Assembly: GCF_000817785.2 (NCBI RefSeq)
Contig: NZ_JTCM02000002.1
Coordinates: forward strand, 62,001 to 126,000
Direction of reading: 5' to 3'
Length of the DNA stretch: 64,000 nucleotides
From: Hassallia byssoidea VB512170
GTDB taxonomy: Bacteria; Cyanobacteriota; Cyanobacteriia; Cyanobacteriales; Nostocaceae
The position numbers and the translations under genes are program-made. The stretch's first letter is position 1. Each line of letters begins with the position of its first letter. The notes under the pieces were generated by a model. The model did no database searches, was not told the DNA's origin, and worked only from the letters and a program-made list of their open reading frames with translations. Positions 1-8,966 of the stretch are shown in pieces.

Positions 1-407
1 GCTTGTGTTCCCATATCTGTAATAACTTGTTGAAATCCTGCCTTCCTCATTTCTTCATGTACCTTGGTCATGATTGCATCCGCAACTTTTAATTTTTTCA
101 ATTGAGATAGTTCGGAGGATGTAAAAAACCAACCAACATCCGCACCTGTTTCGTTATCCATTTTACTGGTTGGCACACAAAAACAAGAGCCTAAGATTTT
201 ATTTTCTTCACTTAAAGCAATCACATGCTTTAGCCCTTCTATAAATTGCTTGGTATCCGCATCTAATATTTCTCTCAGTAGACTCTCTACCGTATATCCG
301 TCATTAAAGCTTGACTCGTTGAACGCATTTACGATCAGGGCTTCGATTTCGTCCCATCGTTGAATTATGAAACTGTGTTCCACTAGTTCAATAACAAATT
401 TTTTCAT
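1..407 (-). CDS. GNAT-like acetyltransferase, C-terminus cut by window edge
   Basis: The reading frame opens at an ATG (complement of 405-407) and runs off the left edge, giving about 135 residues starting MKKFVIELVEHSFIIQRWDE. The middle holds ALSEENKILGSCFCVP, a strand pair like the substrate-side strands of GNAT N-acetyltransferases, followed by DVGWFF and a helix with HEEMRKAGFQQV, as expected before the acetyl-CoA pyrophosphate loop. The true acetyl-CoA-binding motif would lie beyond the edge, so the family call rests on the general pattern only. The substrate is unknown. It is separated from the aldo/keto reductase by about 210 bp that contains a short inverted repeat around GCACTCGTG. 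Confidence 0.55.
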   Translation of the reverse strand, partial: MKKFVIELVEHSFIIQRWDEIEALIVNAFNESSFNDGYTVESLLREILDADTKQFIEGLKHVIALSEENKILGSCFCVPTSKMDNETGADVGWFFTSSELSQLKKLKVADAIMTKVHEEMRKAGFQQVITDMGTQ

Positions 408-616
408 CGTATCTCTTTGAAACTGTATTCCACTACTTTCAAAACAAAGTTATTCATAGTCGGTTGATATATGAAAATTATGCGTATTATATAGGACTTA
501 GGCACTCGTGCCGAGAAATAACACGAGTGCGAATAATGACGTAAAATCCTAGTCCGTGCGTAAGTGCTGATTTAGATGCGTTTGCAAAAAATGTCCATCA
601 ACTAACTACCAGACAA

Positions 617-1483
617 TTAAGTTTCCCGGTCAATTCTTTGCACTTCGTCATCTGAGAGTTTCACATCAGCAGCACGTACTGAGTCTTCGATGCTGGAAAC
701 TTTGCTCGCACCGGGTATGGGAAGGATGCAGGGCGATTTGGAACGCAGCCATGCCAGTACTATACAATACACTGATACGCCTTTATATGAGGCTAGTTGG
801 GCGATCGCTTTAATATCTTGCAAGTCACTATGGCGTCGGCTACCACCGAAGGGACTCCAAGGTAAAAAGGTTAATTGTTGCTGTTCGCAATATTTCAACA
901 CCCCGTCTTTCTCTGGCTGTCGATACCAAGGGCTATATTGATTTTGCACTGAGACAATTTCTACGACATCTTGCGCTTGCTTGATTTGTTCGACAGAAAA
1001 GTTAGAAACTCCCACAAAGCGAATCAAACCTTCTTTTACTGCTTCTTTCGCAGGTGTTAGAGCTTCTTCTATGGTATAATCCGGGTCTGGCGAGTGGTAT
1101 TGCCAAACATCGATGGGTTTATTACCGCCTAAAGCTTGAAAGCTTTCTTTGATCGTTTTGCGTAAATGTTCTGGATTGCCGTTGCGCGTCCAGTTTCCAT
1201 TGGGACGCATCAAACCGCCTTTGGTAGCGACAACTACATTGCTGGCATCACCATTGTATGTTTGCAAAGCTTTGTGAATTAGTTTCTCGTTGTGGTGCTT
1301 ATCTGATTCATCTTTGCAGTAAGAATCGGCGGTGTCAATGAAAGTAACGCCTAAATCTAAAGCGCGATGAATGACTTGGAGAGATTCGGATTCGGGAGGT
1401 CGCGAACTTAACGACATTGGCATACCACCCAAAGCGATCGCGCTTACATATACACCCGATTTTCCTAGCTGTTTCGTTTCCAT
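617..1483 (-). CDS. Aldo/keto reductase
   Basis: 288 residues, normal length for a bacterial aldo/keto reductase, an NADPH-dependent cytosolic (alpha/beta)8-barrel enzyme that reduces aldehydes or ketones. Visible motifs are LGKSGVYVSAIALGGMPM at the N-terminus, the catalytic Asp in TFIDTADSY with its Tyr a few residues on, a Lys in VVATKGG, the His in VWQYHSPDP, and FVGVSNFS. C-terminal PIPGASK matches the cofactor-binding part (usually IPG and a basic residue). The natural substrate cannot be inferred from sequence. It appears monocistronic, flanked by repeat-bearing spacers on both sides. Confidence 0.9.
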   Translation of the reverse strand: METKQLGKSGVYVSAIALGGMPMSLSSRPPESESLQVIHRALDLGVTFIDTADSYCKDESDKHHNEKLIHKALQTYNGDASNVVVATKGGLMRPNGNWTRNGNPEHLRKTIKESFQALGGNKPIDVWQYHSPDPDYTIEEALTPAKEAVKEGLIRFVGVSNFSVEQIKQAQDVVEIVSVQNQYSPWYRQPEKDGVLKYCEQQQLTFLPWSPFGGSRRHSDLQDIKAIAQLASYKGVSVYCIVLAWLRSKSPCILPIPGASKVSSIEDSVRAADVKLSDDEVQRIDRET

Positions 1484-1610
1484 GTTTCTGGTTCATTTAC
1501 TTATGTACCAGCTAGTCATAGCGTTTTCGCTAATTCATCCGTCGTTAGGCTTATCTCTTCGTAGTAAGCGCTTCAGCGCTTTAACCCCAACTACAAATTT
1601 ATCCTCTCAG

Positions 1611-1705
1611 GAATGAGCGCAAAATTATGGAAAAACGAACCGCAGAGGACACAGAGAACACAGAGTTTAGGAGAGTTTGAGAGAGTTTTTGCGCTCATTC
1701 CTACC
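1611..1705. repeat. Dispersed intergenic repeat with GCAGAGG/ACAGAGA core, copy 1
   Basis: This stretch carries GAATGAGCGCAAAA, then ACGAACCGCAGAGG followed by ACACAGAGAACACAGAG, and ends in an inverted echo of the first part (TTTTTGCGCTCATTCC). The same elements in opposite orientation occur at about 7652-7722 (GAATGAGCGCAAAAACTCTC, then CTCTGCGGTTCG), and shorter pieces occur at 5090-5115 and within the DUF429 gene. The inverted GAATGAGCGCAAAA ends look like the arms of a small mobile element. The rest of the spacer 1484-1790 holds a CGTAGTAAGCGCTTCAGCG motif and no gene. Confidence 0.6.
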
Positions 1706-1790
1706 TCCGTTACATAAACTGCAACAAAGCCAGAAACCTATCTTCGAGTCAGCCATACTAGCTTTAACTTCAACTATCCGAGGGTAGGTT

Positions 1791-2708
1791 ATGAACAGCT
1801 TGACTGATGCTACACGAAAACCGACTTTATTTTTGACTTTGCTGATGGGAGGGGTAATTTTTACAAGTTGTGCTTCTGCACCTAACCTACCTGAAGCTGC
1901 ACTGAATAATCAGACAACAGCAAGTCAATCCGCAGCATCACTCGCAGGTGATACTGCAACATCTCAAACTGCTGAGGTTGCACAAGTACCTCGTTCTCGT
2001 CCGCAATTAATCAAAAAAGCGGCAATGAGTTTGATTGTTGATTCTGTAGATAAAAGTGTTAATACTGTTTCCCAAATCATCAATAAACAGCAAGGGGATT
2101 TAATTAGTTTACAAGAACAACAACCGACAAAAACAAACGCTCGTCACACTGCATCAATACAGTTGCGAGTACCGCAAAACTTGCTGCAACCTACTTTAGA
2201 TGAATTAGCGAAATTGGGAACCGTACAAAGTCGCAATATTAGCGCTGAAGATGTAGGCGATCGCTTAGTGGATATTCAAGCGAGATTAACTAATTTGCGG
2301 AAAACAGAAGCGAATTTACAGAAAATTATGGATCGTGCTGGTTCGGTTAGGGATGTGCTAAGTGTTGCTCAAGAACTTAGTCAGGTGCGACAATCTATAG
2401 AACAAATTGCTGCTCAATTAAAAAACTTAACTAATCAAGTTACTTACTCAACTATTACTTTGAAATTAGAAGCCGCAGTTTCTAGCAACGGAACACAACG
2501 CGCTTTAAGTTCACAACTTCAAGAAAGTTGGAATAAATCTACTAATTCTTTTGGTGATTTTACTGTTGGCTTGTTGAAGTTGGGTATTTGGTTGATGGTT
2601 TACAGTCCTTATTTCTTGGCTTTGGCTGCGGTTGGTTATGGGTTTAATCGTTGGCGGAGAGGACAGTCACCACGTTTGACACGAACACCAGATACTAATT
2701 CTGATTAG
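1791..2708 (+). CDS. DUF4349-type lipoprotein with C-terminal membrane helix
   Basis: 305 residues. The N-terminus is a lipoprotein signal: a hydrophobic stretch then FTSC, with the lipidation Cys at residue 27. A low-complexity Ala/Thr/Gln linker follows, then a domain with RPQLIKKAAMSLIVDSVDKS and RNISAEDVGDRLVDIQARL, typical of DUF4349. This leads into a predicted coiled coil (about 165-225) with TNLRKTEANLQKIMDRAGSV. A single membrane helix near residues 255-280 is followed by basic residues. The protein is therefore probably held in a membrane by lipid and helix with the coiled coil outside the cytosol. The function of the family is not known. The next gene is convergent. Confidence 0.8.
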   Translation: MNSLTDATRKPTLFLTLLMGGVIFTSCASAPNLPEAALNNQTTASQSAASLAGDTATSQTAEVAQVPRSRPQLIKKAAMSLIVDSVDKSVNTVSQIINKQQGDLISLQEQQPTKTNARHTASIQLRVPQNLLQPTLDELAKLGTVQSRNISAEDVGDRLVDIQARLTNLRKTEANLQKIMDRAGSVRDVLSVAQELSQVRQSIEQIAAQLKNLTNQVTYSTITLKLEAAVSSNGTQRALSSQLQESWNKSTNSFGDFTVGLLKLGIWLMVYSPYFLALAAVGYGFNRWRRGQSPRLTRTPDTNSD

Positions 2709-2775
2709 GATAAATTTTCGCTTTTATCCGATATAATGTCGGTTGAATTAATAGTAATAAAAACACCGCAACCTC

Positions 2776-2804
2776 GTAGAGACGTTCCAGTGGAACGTCT
2801 CTAC
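2776..2804. repeat. GTAGAGAC palindrome, copy 1
   Basis: Perfect inverted repeat with 13-nt arms GTAGAGACGTTCC and a 3-nt loop. It lies between the convergent DUF4349 and glycosidase-like genes. It could act as a bidirectional terminator, but it belongs to a family found at eight other places in the window, including places where termination is not needed. Confidence 0.85.
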
Positions 2805-2808
2805 TGAT

Positions 2809-3978
2809 TCACCTAGCAGTTTTACCTGAAGTCAGCAAAATTTCCAGAATGTCATGGTGTTGATAACTGCTTTCGTCTAAGCTGGTGTTTTTCCAGTTAA
2901 CTCGAAATGCTTGGGAAACTTGTAAAGCGTGAAGTCTGTGATACCAGCCATAGGCTATAAATTCTTCGGGATTATCTGATATTTTCAGAAAATTAGTTCC
3001 ATACATTCCAGTTTTTTCGCTTCCTTTAACGATAAAATCATCATCGTCTACTGGGTGATAAGGTCCGGCAAGACTATCAGAAATATACCAATAGAGTGAA
3101 GAATTCGTTACTCTTTTATGCTTTAAATTTTTCAGCCAATCTGGATTGAAAAACTGCTTAAAGCAAGAAAAGAATAAATTATATTTACCGTTTTTATAAA
3201 TGACTTGAGGACGTTCTAAATGGTAATAGGGCCAATCAACAGCATCTACAGGTGCTTCTACAGCAGGTGGTAGTAATTTGTAAGGTCCAGTAATTTTGTC
3301 TGCTACTGCTAAACCAACACATCCTTGAAAATTACCCGTTACTCTAGAGCCGGCACAAATGAACATATAATAACTATTAGTTTGCTCATCTTTAAAAATA
3401 TAAGGATCGCGCCAGTGTAAATGCTCTGTCCAGCTACTGCGTCCGTACCAAGGATCGTCAGTTTCTGGAGCTAACAAAGGGCGATCGCTATAACGTGAAA
3501 AGTGTACGCCATCAGTTGATGTTGCTAAACCTATTGCTTCATTCCTCAGGTGTGGTGGTTCTTTGCCACCTGCTGAATAAAATAAATAATAGATATTATC
3601 TTCTTTATAGGTACAACCAGCACATACTCTTCCTGATTCCCAATAATTAGCTGGTTCTGGTTCTAAAATAATTCCTAAATCTTCCCAGTGGTTCATATCA
3701 GTAGAAACCGCAGCGCCGATGTTACTATTTTTCCACCAAGGGTCTACTCTTTCTAGCGCTTGTAAGTAATACATACGATAAATATCACCATCTTTGAGTA
3801 TCCAAGGGTCCCAAAGCATCGGTTGACCTCGACGAAGCGATCGCAACCAACCTGTGACAGTTTCGCCTATCCTAATTTGCAGAGGCTCAATTATACCTGT
3901 TGGAGCCAAATGCTTGTTTTCCATAGGTAAAGGCTCAAGAATACTGACAATTCTTTGTTGTAACCTATTTAATTTCAT
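2809..3978 (-). CDS. Beta-propeller glycosidase-like protein (GH32/43/68 type), copy A
   Basis: 389 residues predicted to fold as a five-bladed beta-propeller. Three acidic motifs of furanosidase-type glycosidases are visible: MLWDPWILKDGD (candidate nucleophile region) near residue 55, HWRDPYIFKD (the RDP transition-state motif) near 188, and HLERPQVIYKNG (candidate acid) near 255. Blade repeats such as IYYLFYSAGG and SYYMFICAGS recur. There is no signal peptide, so the protein looks cytosolic. Substrate is unknown; activity on a fructosyl or arabinosyl sugar, or a glycosyltransferase-like role, would fit the fold. It lies 15 bp downstream of a diverged paralogue (3994-5022), so the two are probably one transcript. 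Confidence 0.65.
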   Translation of the reverse strand: MKLNRLQQRIVSILEPLPMENKHLAPTGIIEPLQIRIGETVTGWLRSLRRGQPMLWDPWILKDGDIYRMYYLQALERVDPWWKNSNIGAAVSTDMNHWEDLGIILEPEPANYWESGRVCAGCTYKEDNIYYLFYSAGGKEPPHLRNEAIGLATSTDGVHFSRYSDRPLLAPETDDPWYGRSSWTEHLHWRDPYIFKDEQTNSYYMFICAGSRVTGNFQGCVGLAVADKITGPYKLLPPAVEAPVDAVDWPYYHLERPQVIYKNGKYNLFFSCFKQFFNPDWLKNLKHKRVTNSSLYWYISDSLAGPYHPVDDDDFIVKGSEKTGMYGTNFLKISDNPEEFIAYGWYHRLHALQVSQAFRVNWKNTSLDESSYQHHDILEILLTSGKTAR

Positions 3979-3993
3979 TTGAATACGAATTTA

Positions 3994-5022
3994 TTAATTG
4001 GGTTTAAAGTCGGATAAACTAATAGTGCCATCATCAGCAAAAGTCGCCCACTGCGGATCGGATATTCCGCCGACAAAGTGTCCCCCTTCATCTTGTTTTC
4101 GGAAACCAAAGAACGCCGGGTAAGTTTCGGTTTCTGGGTTGACAAACTTGCCAACATAGAAATTTTTGCAAAGTATATTTGCCGGTTCATTTTCCCAAGG
4201 AATGCGATCGTAACTAACCTTGCTCCTATCTTCTATCGGCTGAGAACAAACGTAGTAAGTTACGCCGATTGGCACTTTACTTATAAAGAAAGGACTCCAA
4301 TGAGGACCGAACAAAAGGTAAAAGCGCCAGTATTTACCATCATTCGTTTTGCGCCAAAAAACTTGCGGCACTTCCATCAAATAAAATTGATCGCTCTGAT
4401 ACAAAATTTTATAGGGTTCATCTTGCCAATCCGACAAATTGGATGAAGTCGCAAATGCTATAACACCCCCTACATCCGCAGCCGACTCTCTAGGACGCGC
4501 ACAGATAAAAGCATAATATTTTCCGTCAATATCATCTTTAATCACATGAGGATCGCGCCAGTTACTGCCATCAAATTCACTCTTTATTCCCGGATTGGGA
4601 ATAACAGGTTTTTTTAAAGTGGCAGGTGTTCTTGTCCAATTTCTTAAATCTTTTGAAGTGGCAACACCAATGTTTTGGGGTAAACGGCGTTCGTGAGGTG
4701 TTTCCACCAACAAATCTTCTCTACGTCGCGCTGTATAGAACAGATAGTAAAGATTATCTTCTTGAATAATGCTTCCCGTCCAAATCGCCAAATTATCCCA
4801 GAAATCTCCCTCTCTTTTTTCTAACACTGGTTTGTCTGAATCAATTTCTTTCCAACCAAAATCAGTGAGGACAGCATGACCAACTGATGCTAAACCGTGT
4901 CTTCTTTCGGCATTATAGGCACACATTAGTTGTGAGGCTTGCAGGTAGAAAACGTGTAGTGTTTGCCCTTCCCAAGCAAACCAGAAATCCCAGCAATATT
5001 TGTTACGAGGATACCAAGTCAT
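3994..5022 (-). CDS. Beta-propeller glycosidase-like protein (GH32/43/68 type), copy B
   Basis: 342 residues, paralogous to the adjacent downstream gene. Shared landmarks are YCWDFWFAWEGQ near the N-terminus, NWRDPHVIKDDIDG in the middle (RDP motif), and LMEVPQVFWRKT towards the C-terminus (candidate acid Glu). Blade strands such as LYYLFYTARR and KYYAFICARP match those of copy A. No signal peptide is seen. The pair could act on related substrates or form a heteromer; neither can be read from sequence. Upstream on the same strand is the BT1-like transporter, about 110 bp away. Confidence 0.65.
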   Translation of the reverse strand: MTWYPRNKYCWDFWFAWEGQTLHVFYLQASQLMCAYNAERRHGLASVGHAVLTDFGWKEIDSDKPVLEKREGDFWDNLAIWTGSIIQEDNLYYLFYTARRREDLLVETPHERRLPQNIGVATSKDLRNWTRTPATLKKPVIPNPGIKSEFDGSNWRDPHVIKDDIDGKYYAFICARPRESAADVGGVIAFATSSNLSDWQDEPYKILYQSDQFYLMEVPQVFWRKTNDGKYWRFYLLFGPHWSPFFISKVPIGVTYYVCSQPIEDRSKVSYDRIPWENEPANILCKNFYVGKFVNPETETYPAFFGFRKQDEGGHFVGGISDPQWATFADDGTISLSDFKPN

Positions 5023-5135
5023 AGATTTTTGTATTTAAATTGTGGTGAATTGAGGGGTGAAATTGAAACGCAATAGATAGCTGAGGTTAGCGCTAAGGGA
5101 CGCAGAGGAATGTAAGTTATGCTGTTGGCGTTCAG

Positions 5136-6326
5136 TTACTCTTGCTCTAATTTAAGTAGAGGAATTAGAAACCAGCATAGTGCTGTAAATGCTGCACTAA
5201 TAATAACAAGAATTGAAGGTGCAACTCCCAAATTATATAAGTAACCGCCTAAAATTGGACCTGGTTGTTTAGCAAAGATATATACAGACATTAGCAATGC
5301 GTAAGCTGAACCTTCGGCACCAACAGGACAAGCTCTCGCGGCGATTTCTAATACACCCAGCATGGCTATCATGGCGAAAAAGCCAAAAAAGATACTCACC
5401 AAGCTAGCGGTTTGGATATTAGATATAAACAACAAACCGAGTGTGGAAATAATAGTTAATCCAATCGCCATATTTAGCAGGAACTGTCGGGAAATCTTTA
5501 AGGAAAAGATACCAAAAACAATTGCACCTAAAGCATTGGCAATAGCTTCGTATGTACCCAAAATACCTAAAGATTGTTTGTCAAAGTTTAAAGCATCTTG
5601 ATAGTAATATATGATGTAATTGACCAGCGGCGGCACGAGAGTAAATTCAAGGCAAGCAATAAAGCCAACAACAGCTAGAAACTGCCGTGACTTAACTGCT
5701 GACCAAAGGGATTTTAGACTAGTTTTGACTAAAACTTTTTCTTTCTGCTTTTTTTCATCTCCAAGTAAGACGAAAGTTCCGATTAAACCAATCAACGGCA
5801 CAATTGCATTAATGCCAAAAGCGATCGCTAAAGTAGAATTTTGAGCCAGCCAGCCGCTAATATAATACAGCAGCGCTTTCCCAAAACCAAGAGCAGTCCA
5901 TTGAGCTGCTTGTAAACCAGCAGTATTGTTAAAAATCCTGCCTTGAACGACCATAATTTTATCTGTAAGTACGTCGCTAAAGGCTATGGAGAGATTGACT
6001 AAAATTATAGCGATCGCCAGCAAATTAATCGTGTAAGATTTCAAGCCAGCTAATCCTAAAAAGATTCCCAGCGCTAGCGTATAACAAATAAAGAAATAGC
6101 TTTTGAACTGATAGCCAAATATCGGAATCGCATCACCAATAATTCCGTAAAGTGGTCTAATCATCCAAGGAGTAAAAACTAAACTGCTAAAACTTGCCAA
6201 CTGTGCGGGTGAAAGTTGAAGGTTTTCTTTGAGATAGATGGTAAGCGGAAGTCCGAAAAGTCCTGGAAGACTTCCGTAAGTTTGAATTAAATAAAACAGA
6301 ACCATGATGCAGATAACTCGCCGCAT
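5136..6326 (-). CDS. Folate/biopterin (BT1)-type major facilitator transporter
   Basis: 396 residues with about 12 hydrophobic segments and no signal peptide. The N-terminal pattern YGSLPGLFGLPLTIYLKE and TPWMIRPLYGIIGDAIPI (the loop between helices 2 and 3) is that of the BT1 branch of the major facilitator superfamily, which includes folate/biopterin carriers of cyanobacteria, plants and trypanosomatids. ALSDVLTDK-like spacing is seen in IAFSDVLTDKIMVVQGR. It should sit in the inner membrane. Whether the substrate is a pteridine or a product of the neighbouring enzymes is open; the neighbours (glycosidase-like, methyltransferase, dioxygenase) suggest possible export of a small metabolite. 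Confidence 0.75.
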   Translation of the reverse strand: MRRVICIMVLFYLIQTYGSLPGLFGLPLTIYLKENLQLSPAQLASFSSLVFTPWMIRPLYGIIGDAIPIFGYQFKSYFFICYTLALGIFLGLAGLKSYTINLLAIAIILVNLSIAFSDVLTDKIMVVQGRIFNNTAGLQAAQWTALGFGKALLYYISGWLAQNSTLAIAFGINAIVPLIGLIGTFVLLGDEKKQKEKVLVKTSLKSLWSAVKSRQFLAVVGFIACLEFTLVPPLVNYIIYYYQDALNFDKQSLGILGTYEAIANALGAIVFGIFSLKISRQFLLNMAIGLTIISTLGLLFISNIQTASLVSIFFGFFAMIAMLGVLEIAARACPVGAEGSAYALLMSVYIFAKQPGPILGGYLYNLGVAPSILVIISAAFTALCWFLIPLLKLEQE

Positions 6327-6450
6327 TACCTTCTATCCCTTAATATTGTTGTAGTAAAAGCGCGTCTTACTTTTTTGTGCTAAAAGAATACCTATCTTCT
6401 TCTTTCTCTTTAGAACTTACGCAACTGTCACACAAAAAACATAAATATAA

Positions 6451-6505
6451 ACTCGTAGTAAGCGCAAAGAGCGCTTATTTTAGGCACTAAAGTGCCTACT
6501 ACGAG
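6451..6505. repeat. Intergenic inverted repeat with CTCGTAGTA ends
   Basis: Outer arms CTCGTAGTA / TACTACGAG enclose two smaller inverted pairs (AAGCGC/GCGCTT and GGCACT/AGTGCC). It lies between the transporter and methyltransferase genes. Related CGTAGT-starting repeats occur at 1556-1585, 18391-18481 and 56694-56750, so this is a dispersed family rather than a gene-specific signal. Confidence 0.6.
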
Positions 6506-6542
6506 TAAGATTATGTGCCAGTTGCGCTCATTCCTTCCTTAA

Positions 6543-7601
6543 TTAAGACTTCCTACCAAATTCCATTGCTGAAAGGTTAGTTTGCGTGTCAACCACTTTT
6601 TCTAACACAAAACCAGACTTCTCAAACAACTCTTGAAAATGTTGCCGCGTGCGCCATCCGCCCCCCGGTACTGCTACATTAACTTGTACGGCAAATACTC
6701 CCGGCATTACACCGTCGGGAGCAACTTTCGGCTCATCTAAATCGGGGACAAAAGCTTGCAAAAGAATTATTTTTCCGTGCGGTGGTAGCGCTTGCTTGCA
6801 GTTGTGCAGTATTTTCATCGCGTCTTCGTCATTCCACGCCGAGATAAAATACTTCATGACGATCGCATCCGCACCTTTGGGAATTTCTACAAACACATCC
6901 CCGGTGATGATTTGCACCGCATCTTTGTCAACTCCTTGCTGTTGCAAATAAGCTGCGGCTGTTTCGGCTACATAAGGCACTTCAAATAATATTCCTTTAC
7001 AGCCAAACCGCTTGACAATTCGCGCAATTAGTCCACCCTGTCCGCCGCCAACGTCCATTACCGTCTCAAAGCGGCTAAAATCATAAACATCCATCAACGC
7101 ATCAACGGCGTGATTTGTCAAGAAACTCATGGCATTGATGAAAACATCACCACTCCATTCGTTGTCTTGGCAAAACTGATAAACACCCTTACCGTTTGCT
7201 CTTTCAAATGGCACTTCACCAGTATGCAAAGCATCTTCCAGCACTTTCCAAGCATCCCACTGAGCGGGTTCGATGATGTGCATGGCAAAATGACCCATTG
7301 AAGGACCTTTGTTAGTTACAAGCAAATCTGAGAGTTCAGTAGAAGCAAAAACTCTCCCTGGCTTTTGCTTTAACACATCTAAATGAGCTAAAGCACGAAG
7401 GACAAAATAAAGCCTTTCAGGTTTAGTATTTGTCTTTTCGGCTATACTTTCCAGACTTTGCTCTCCCTCATCTTGAAGCAGGTTAAATATCCCTAAACGA
7501 GCAGCAGTATAAATACATTGGCTTTTTACAAAAGCCAAAACCATATCAAAAAGCTTTTTCTTAGCTTCGATTGAAGACGTGCTAACTGGTGTGGTTGTCA
7601 T
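6543..7601 (-). CDS. SAM-dependent O-methyltransferase (plant/hydroxyneurosporene OMT type)
   Basis: 352 residues. An N-terminal winged-helix dimerisation domain (LARLGIFNLL-like: YTAARLGIFNLLQDEGEQS) is followed by the class I methyltransferase fold: VMDVGGGQGGLIARIV is motif I (SAM-binding GxGxG), ILFEVPYVAETA supplies the ribose-binding acidic residue, and GADAIVMKYFISAWNDEDA is the motif IV region, where the catalytic His of plant O-methyltransferases is replaced (KYFISAW rather than HVLHDW). The missing His is worth noting and could mean altered chemistry. The substrate is probably a small hydroxylated molecule. It sits in a same-strand run with a dioxygenase upstream and a transporter downstream. 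Confidence 0.85.
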   Translation of the reverse strand: MTTTPVSTSSIEAKKKLFDMVLAFVKSQCIYTAARLGIFNLLQDEGEQSLESIAEKTNTKPERLYFVLRALAHLDVLKQKPGRVFASTELSDLLVTNKGPSMGHFAMHIIEPAQWDAWKVLEDALHTGEVPFERANGKGVYQFCQDNEWSGDVFINAMSFLTNHAVDALMDVYDFSRFETVMDVGGGQGGLIARIVKRFGCKGILFEVPYVAETAAAYLQQQGVDKDAVQIITGDVFVEIPKGADAIVMKYFISAWNDEDAMKILHNCKQALPPHGKIILLQAFVPDLDEPKVAPDGVMPGVFAVQVNVAVPGGGWRTRQHFQELFEKSGFVLEKVVDTQTNLSAMEFGRKS

Positions 7602-7651
7602 TTATTTAGATTTATGTTCTGTCAGTTTGACCTTACTTAAAAAAGGACACG

Positions 7652-7722
7652 AATGAGCGCAAAAACTCTCTCGCTCCTCTTACTCCTCTGCGTTCTCAGC
7701 GTTCTCTGCGGTTCGTTTTTTA
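7652..7722. repeat. Dispersed intergenic repeat with GCAGAGG core, copy 2
   Basis: Reverse orientation of the element at 1611-1705: GAATGAGCGCAAAAACTCTC at one end and CTCTGCGGTTCG at the other. It lies between the dioxygenase and methyltransferase genes. Confidence 0.6.
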
Positions 7723-7770
7723 ATCTTAAAAGCGTAAGTCCTAAAAGAAAAAAGGCAGTTTGAGAGAGTG

Positions 7771-8475
7771 CTACTTATCATTCATGTAAACTCGCTTCAG
7801 TTCGCGATCGCGATCCTGATATTGCGTTCGTGAGTGCAGCATCCGAAAGTTATCCCAAATTAAAAAAGCGTTCTTCGACCACTTAATCGAGATTTTTTCA
7901 TCATCGAAGAACCGTAAAAAACGCTTTGCGATGTCGTCCAAATATGCATCGTCCTCACGTTTAAGGTTGCTGAAGTTAAACCTAACTATCGGTTGAGAAT
8001 ACGATTCAACATCGTAAAGCGGATGTTTGACGATGCTGCCCCAAGGAGTAATAAAATCAAACTTGTTTTTTGTAATGTATTCGCGCTCTTCATCACTAAG
8101 CGAGTTGACAAAAGCGTAACCATCGGCTAAAAGTGTATGTCCACCCCCACATTTTGCCGGAGTGACGCACCACAGAGATTGATAATGTAGCGGGTGGTCA
8201 TACTCATAGCTTTCGGTGTGAGGTTCAACCTCATTTGTCGTGAAAGCCGGATATCGCTCTCCCAGCTTCGGCTCGACTTTAATTGAGAATATATATTCGT
8301 TGTTGTATTTGTGTGGAATCAGAGAGCCAAATTTTTCTGCGAATGCGAGGTGATCGAAATTATCGGGTAATTCCTCAAGATATAGATAGCCCTGCTCTTG
8401 AATAACACGTTGAAAGTTACCAATGGCGACATCACTCATGATGTTGTCAGTGGCTGAAAAAGAATTTATAACCAT
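7771..8475 (-). CDS. TauD/TfdA-like Fe(II)/2-oxoglutarate dioxygenase
   Basis: 234 residues from the chosen ATG at 8475, which has a GGAAG ten bases upstream; a later ATG at 8439 is also possible, and the open frame extends to 8553 without a good start. The iron-binding triad is visible: HTE (HxD/E) in EVEPHTESYEYDHP and the distal His in NFRMLHSRTQYQD, with the 2-oxoglutarate-binding Arg in RELKRVYM. PAKCGGGHTLLADG is the typical strand after the HxD/E turn. The enzyme would hydroxylate or desaturate a small molecule using O2. Neighbours (O-methyltransferase, transporter) suggest a shared specialised pathway. Substrate unknown. Confidence 0.82.
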   Translation of the reverse strand: MVINSFSATDNIMSDVAIGNFQRVIQEQGYLYLEELPDNFDHLAFAEKFGSLIPHKYNNEYIFSIKVEPKLGERYPAFTTNEVEPHTESYEYDHPLHYQSLWCVTPAKCGGGHTLLADGYAFVNSLSDEEREYITKNKFDFITPWGSIVKHPLYDVESYSQPIVRFNFSNLKREDDAYLDDIAKRFLRFFDDEKISIKWSKNAFLIWDNFRMLHSRTQYQDRDRELKRVYMNDK

Positions 8476-8631
8476 GAGCAATAACTTCCGTATGCTAAAA
8501 ATCCCTGTTTGGCTGGTGAAGAGCATTATACCGGCATTCTTAATTAAATACACACTCCGATTTCTAGAGGCGATCGCACTCGTTCTGTGCTATATAAGAC
8601 TTCCAAATAAATATTCCAAATTTTTTTGTGG

Positions 8632-8682
8632 TGCGGGCATCTTGCCCGCTAATACTAAAGGACGGGCAAGATGCCCATCCCA
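8632..8682. repeat. GGCATCTTGCCCGC inverted repeat
   Basis: GTGCGGGCATCTTGCCCGC and GGGCAAGATGCCCATCCCAC form an imperfect inverted pair with a loop of about 12 nt. This sequence type is common between cyanobacterial genes. It is upstream of the dioxygenase gene and has no obvious link to it. Confidence 0.6.
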
Positions 8683-8795
8683 CAAGATTGGATAATTTAT
8701 TTCTTAGAGTTCCTAGCGTGTTGCTTTGCTTTTGCCCGACACTCTAAATCGCGCTTGTGTATCTTCACTTGAAGTCGAGGAGCTGAAGCTTATAA

Positions 8796-8966
8796 ATAAC
8801 TACAGCTTCTGCATTCATCACAAAAAAATTAGCGTTACTTATGACAGGTGGTGTTTTCATAACCACAGCTTCTGCATTCATTAGCACATCTTCAGCGTTA
8901 TTTTTCACAGCTAATCGCTTTACTTATAAAAGGTGATGTTTTCATAACCACAACTTCAGCATTGAT
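8796..8966. repeat. Three imperfect direct repeats upstream of the SagB-type gene
   Basis: Copies of a 23-nt unit (ATAACNACAGCTTCTGCATT core) start at 8796, 8859 and 8944; the intervals are 63 and 85 bp, and parts of the spacers (AGCGTTA, then CTTAT and AGGTG.TGTTTTC) are repeated too. Short open frames cross the repeats on both strands: plus-strand MTGGVFITTASAFI... and minus-strand MNAEAVVMKTPPVI..., the latter containing MNAEAVV twice. Neither has a convincing ribosome-binding site. The block 8700-9112 otherwise holds no gene. Confidence 0.6.
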
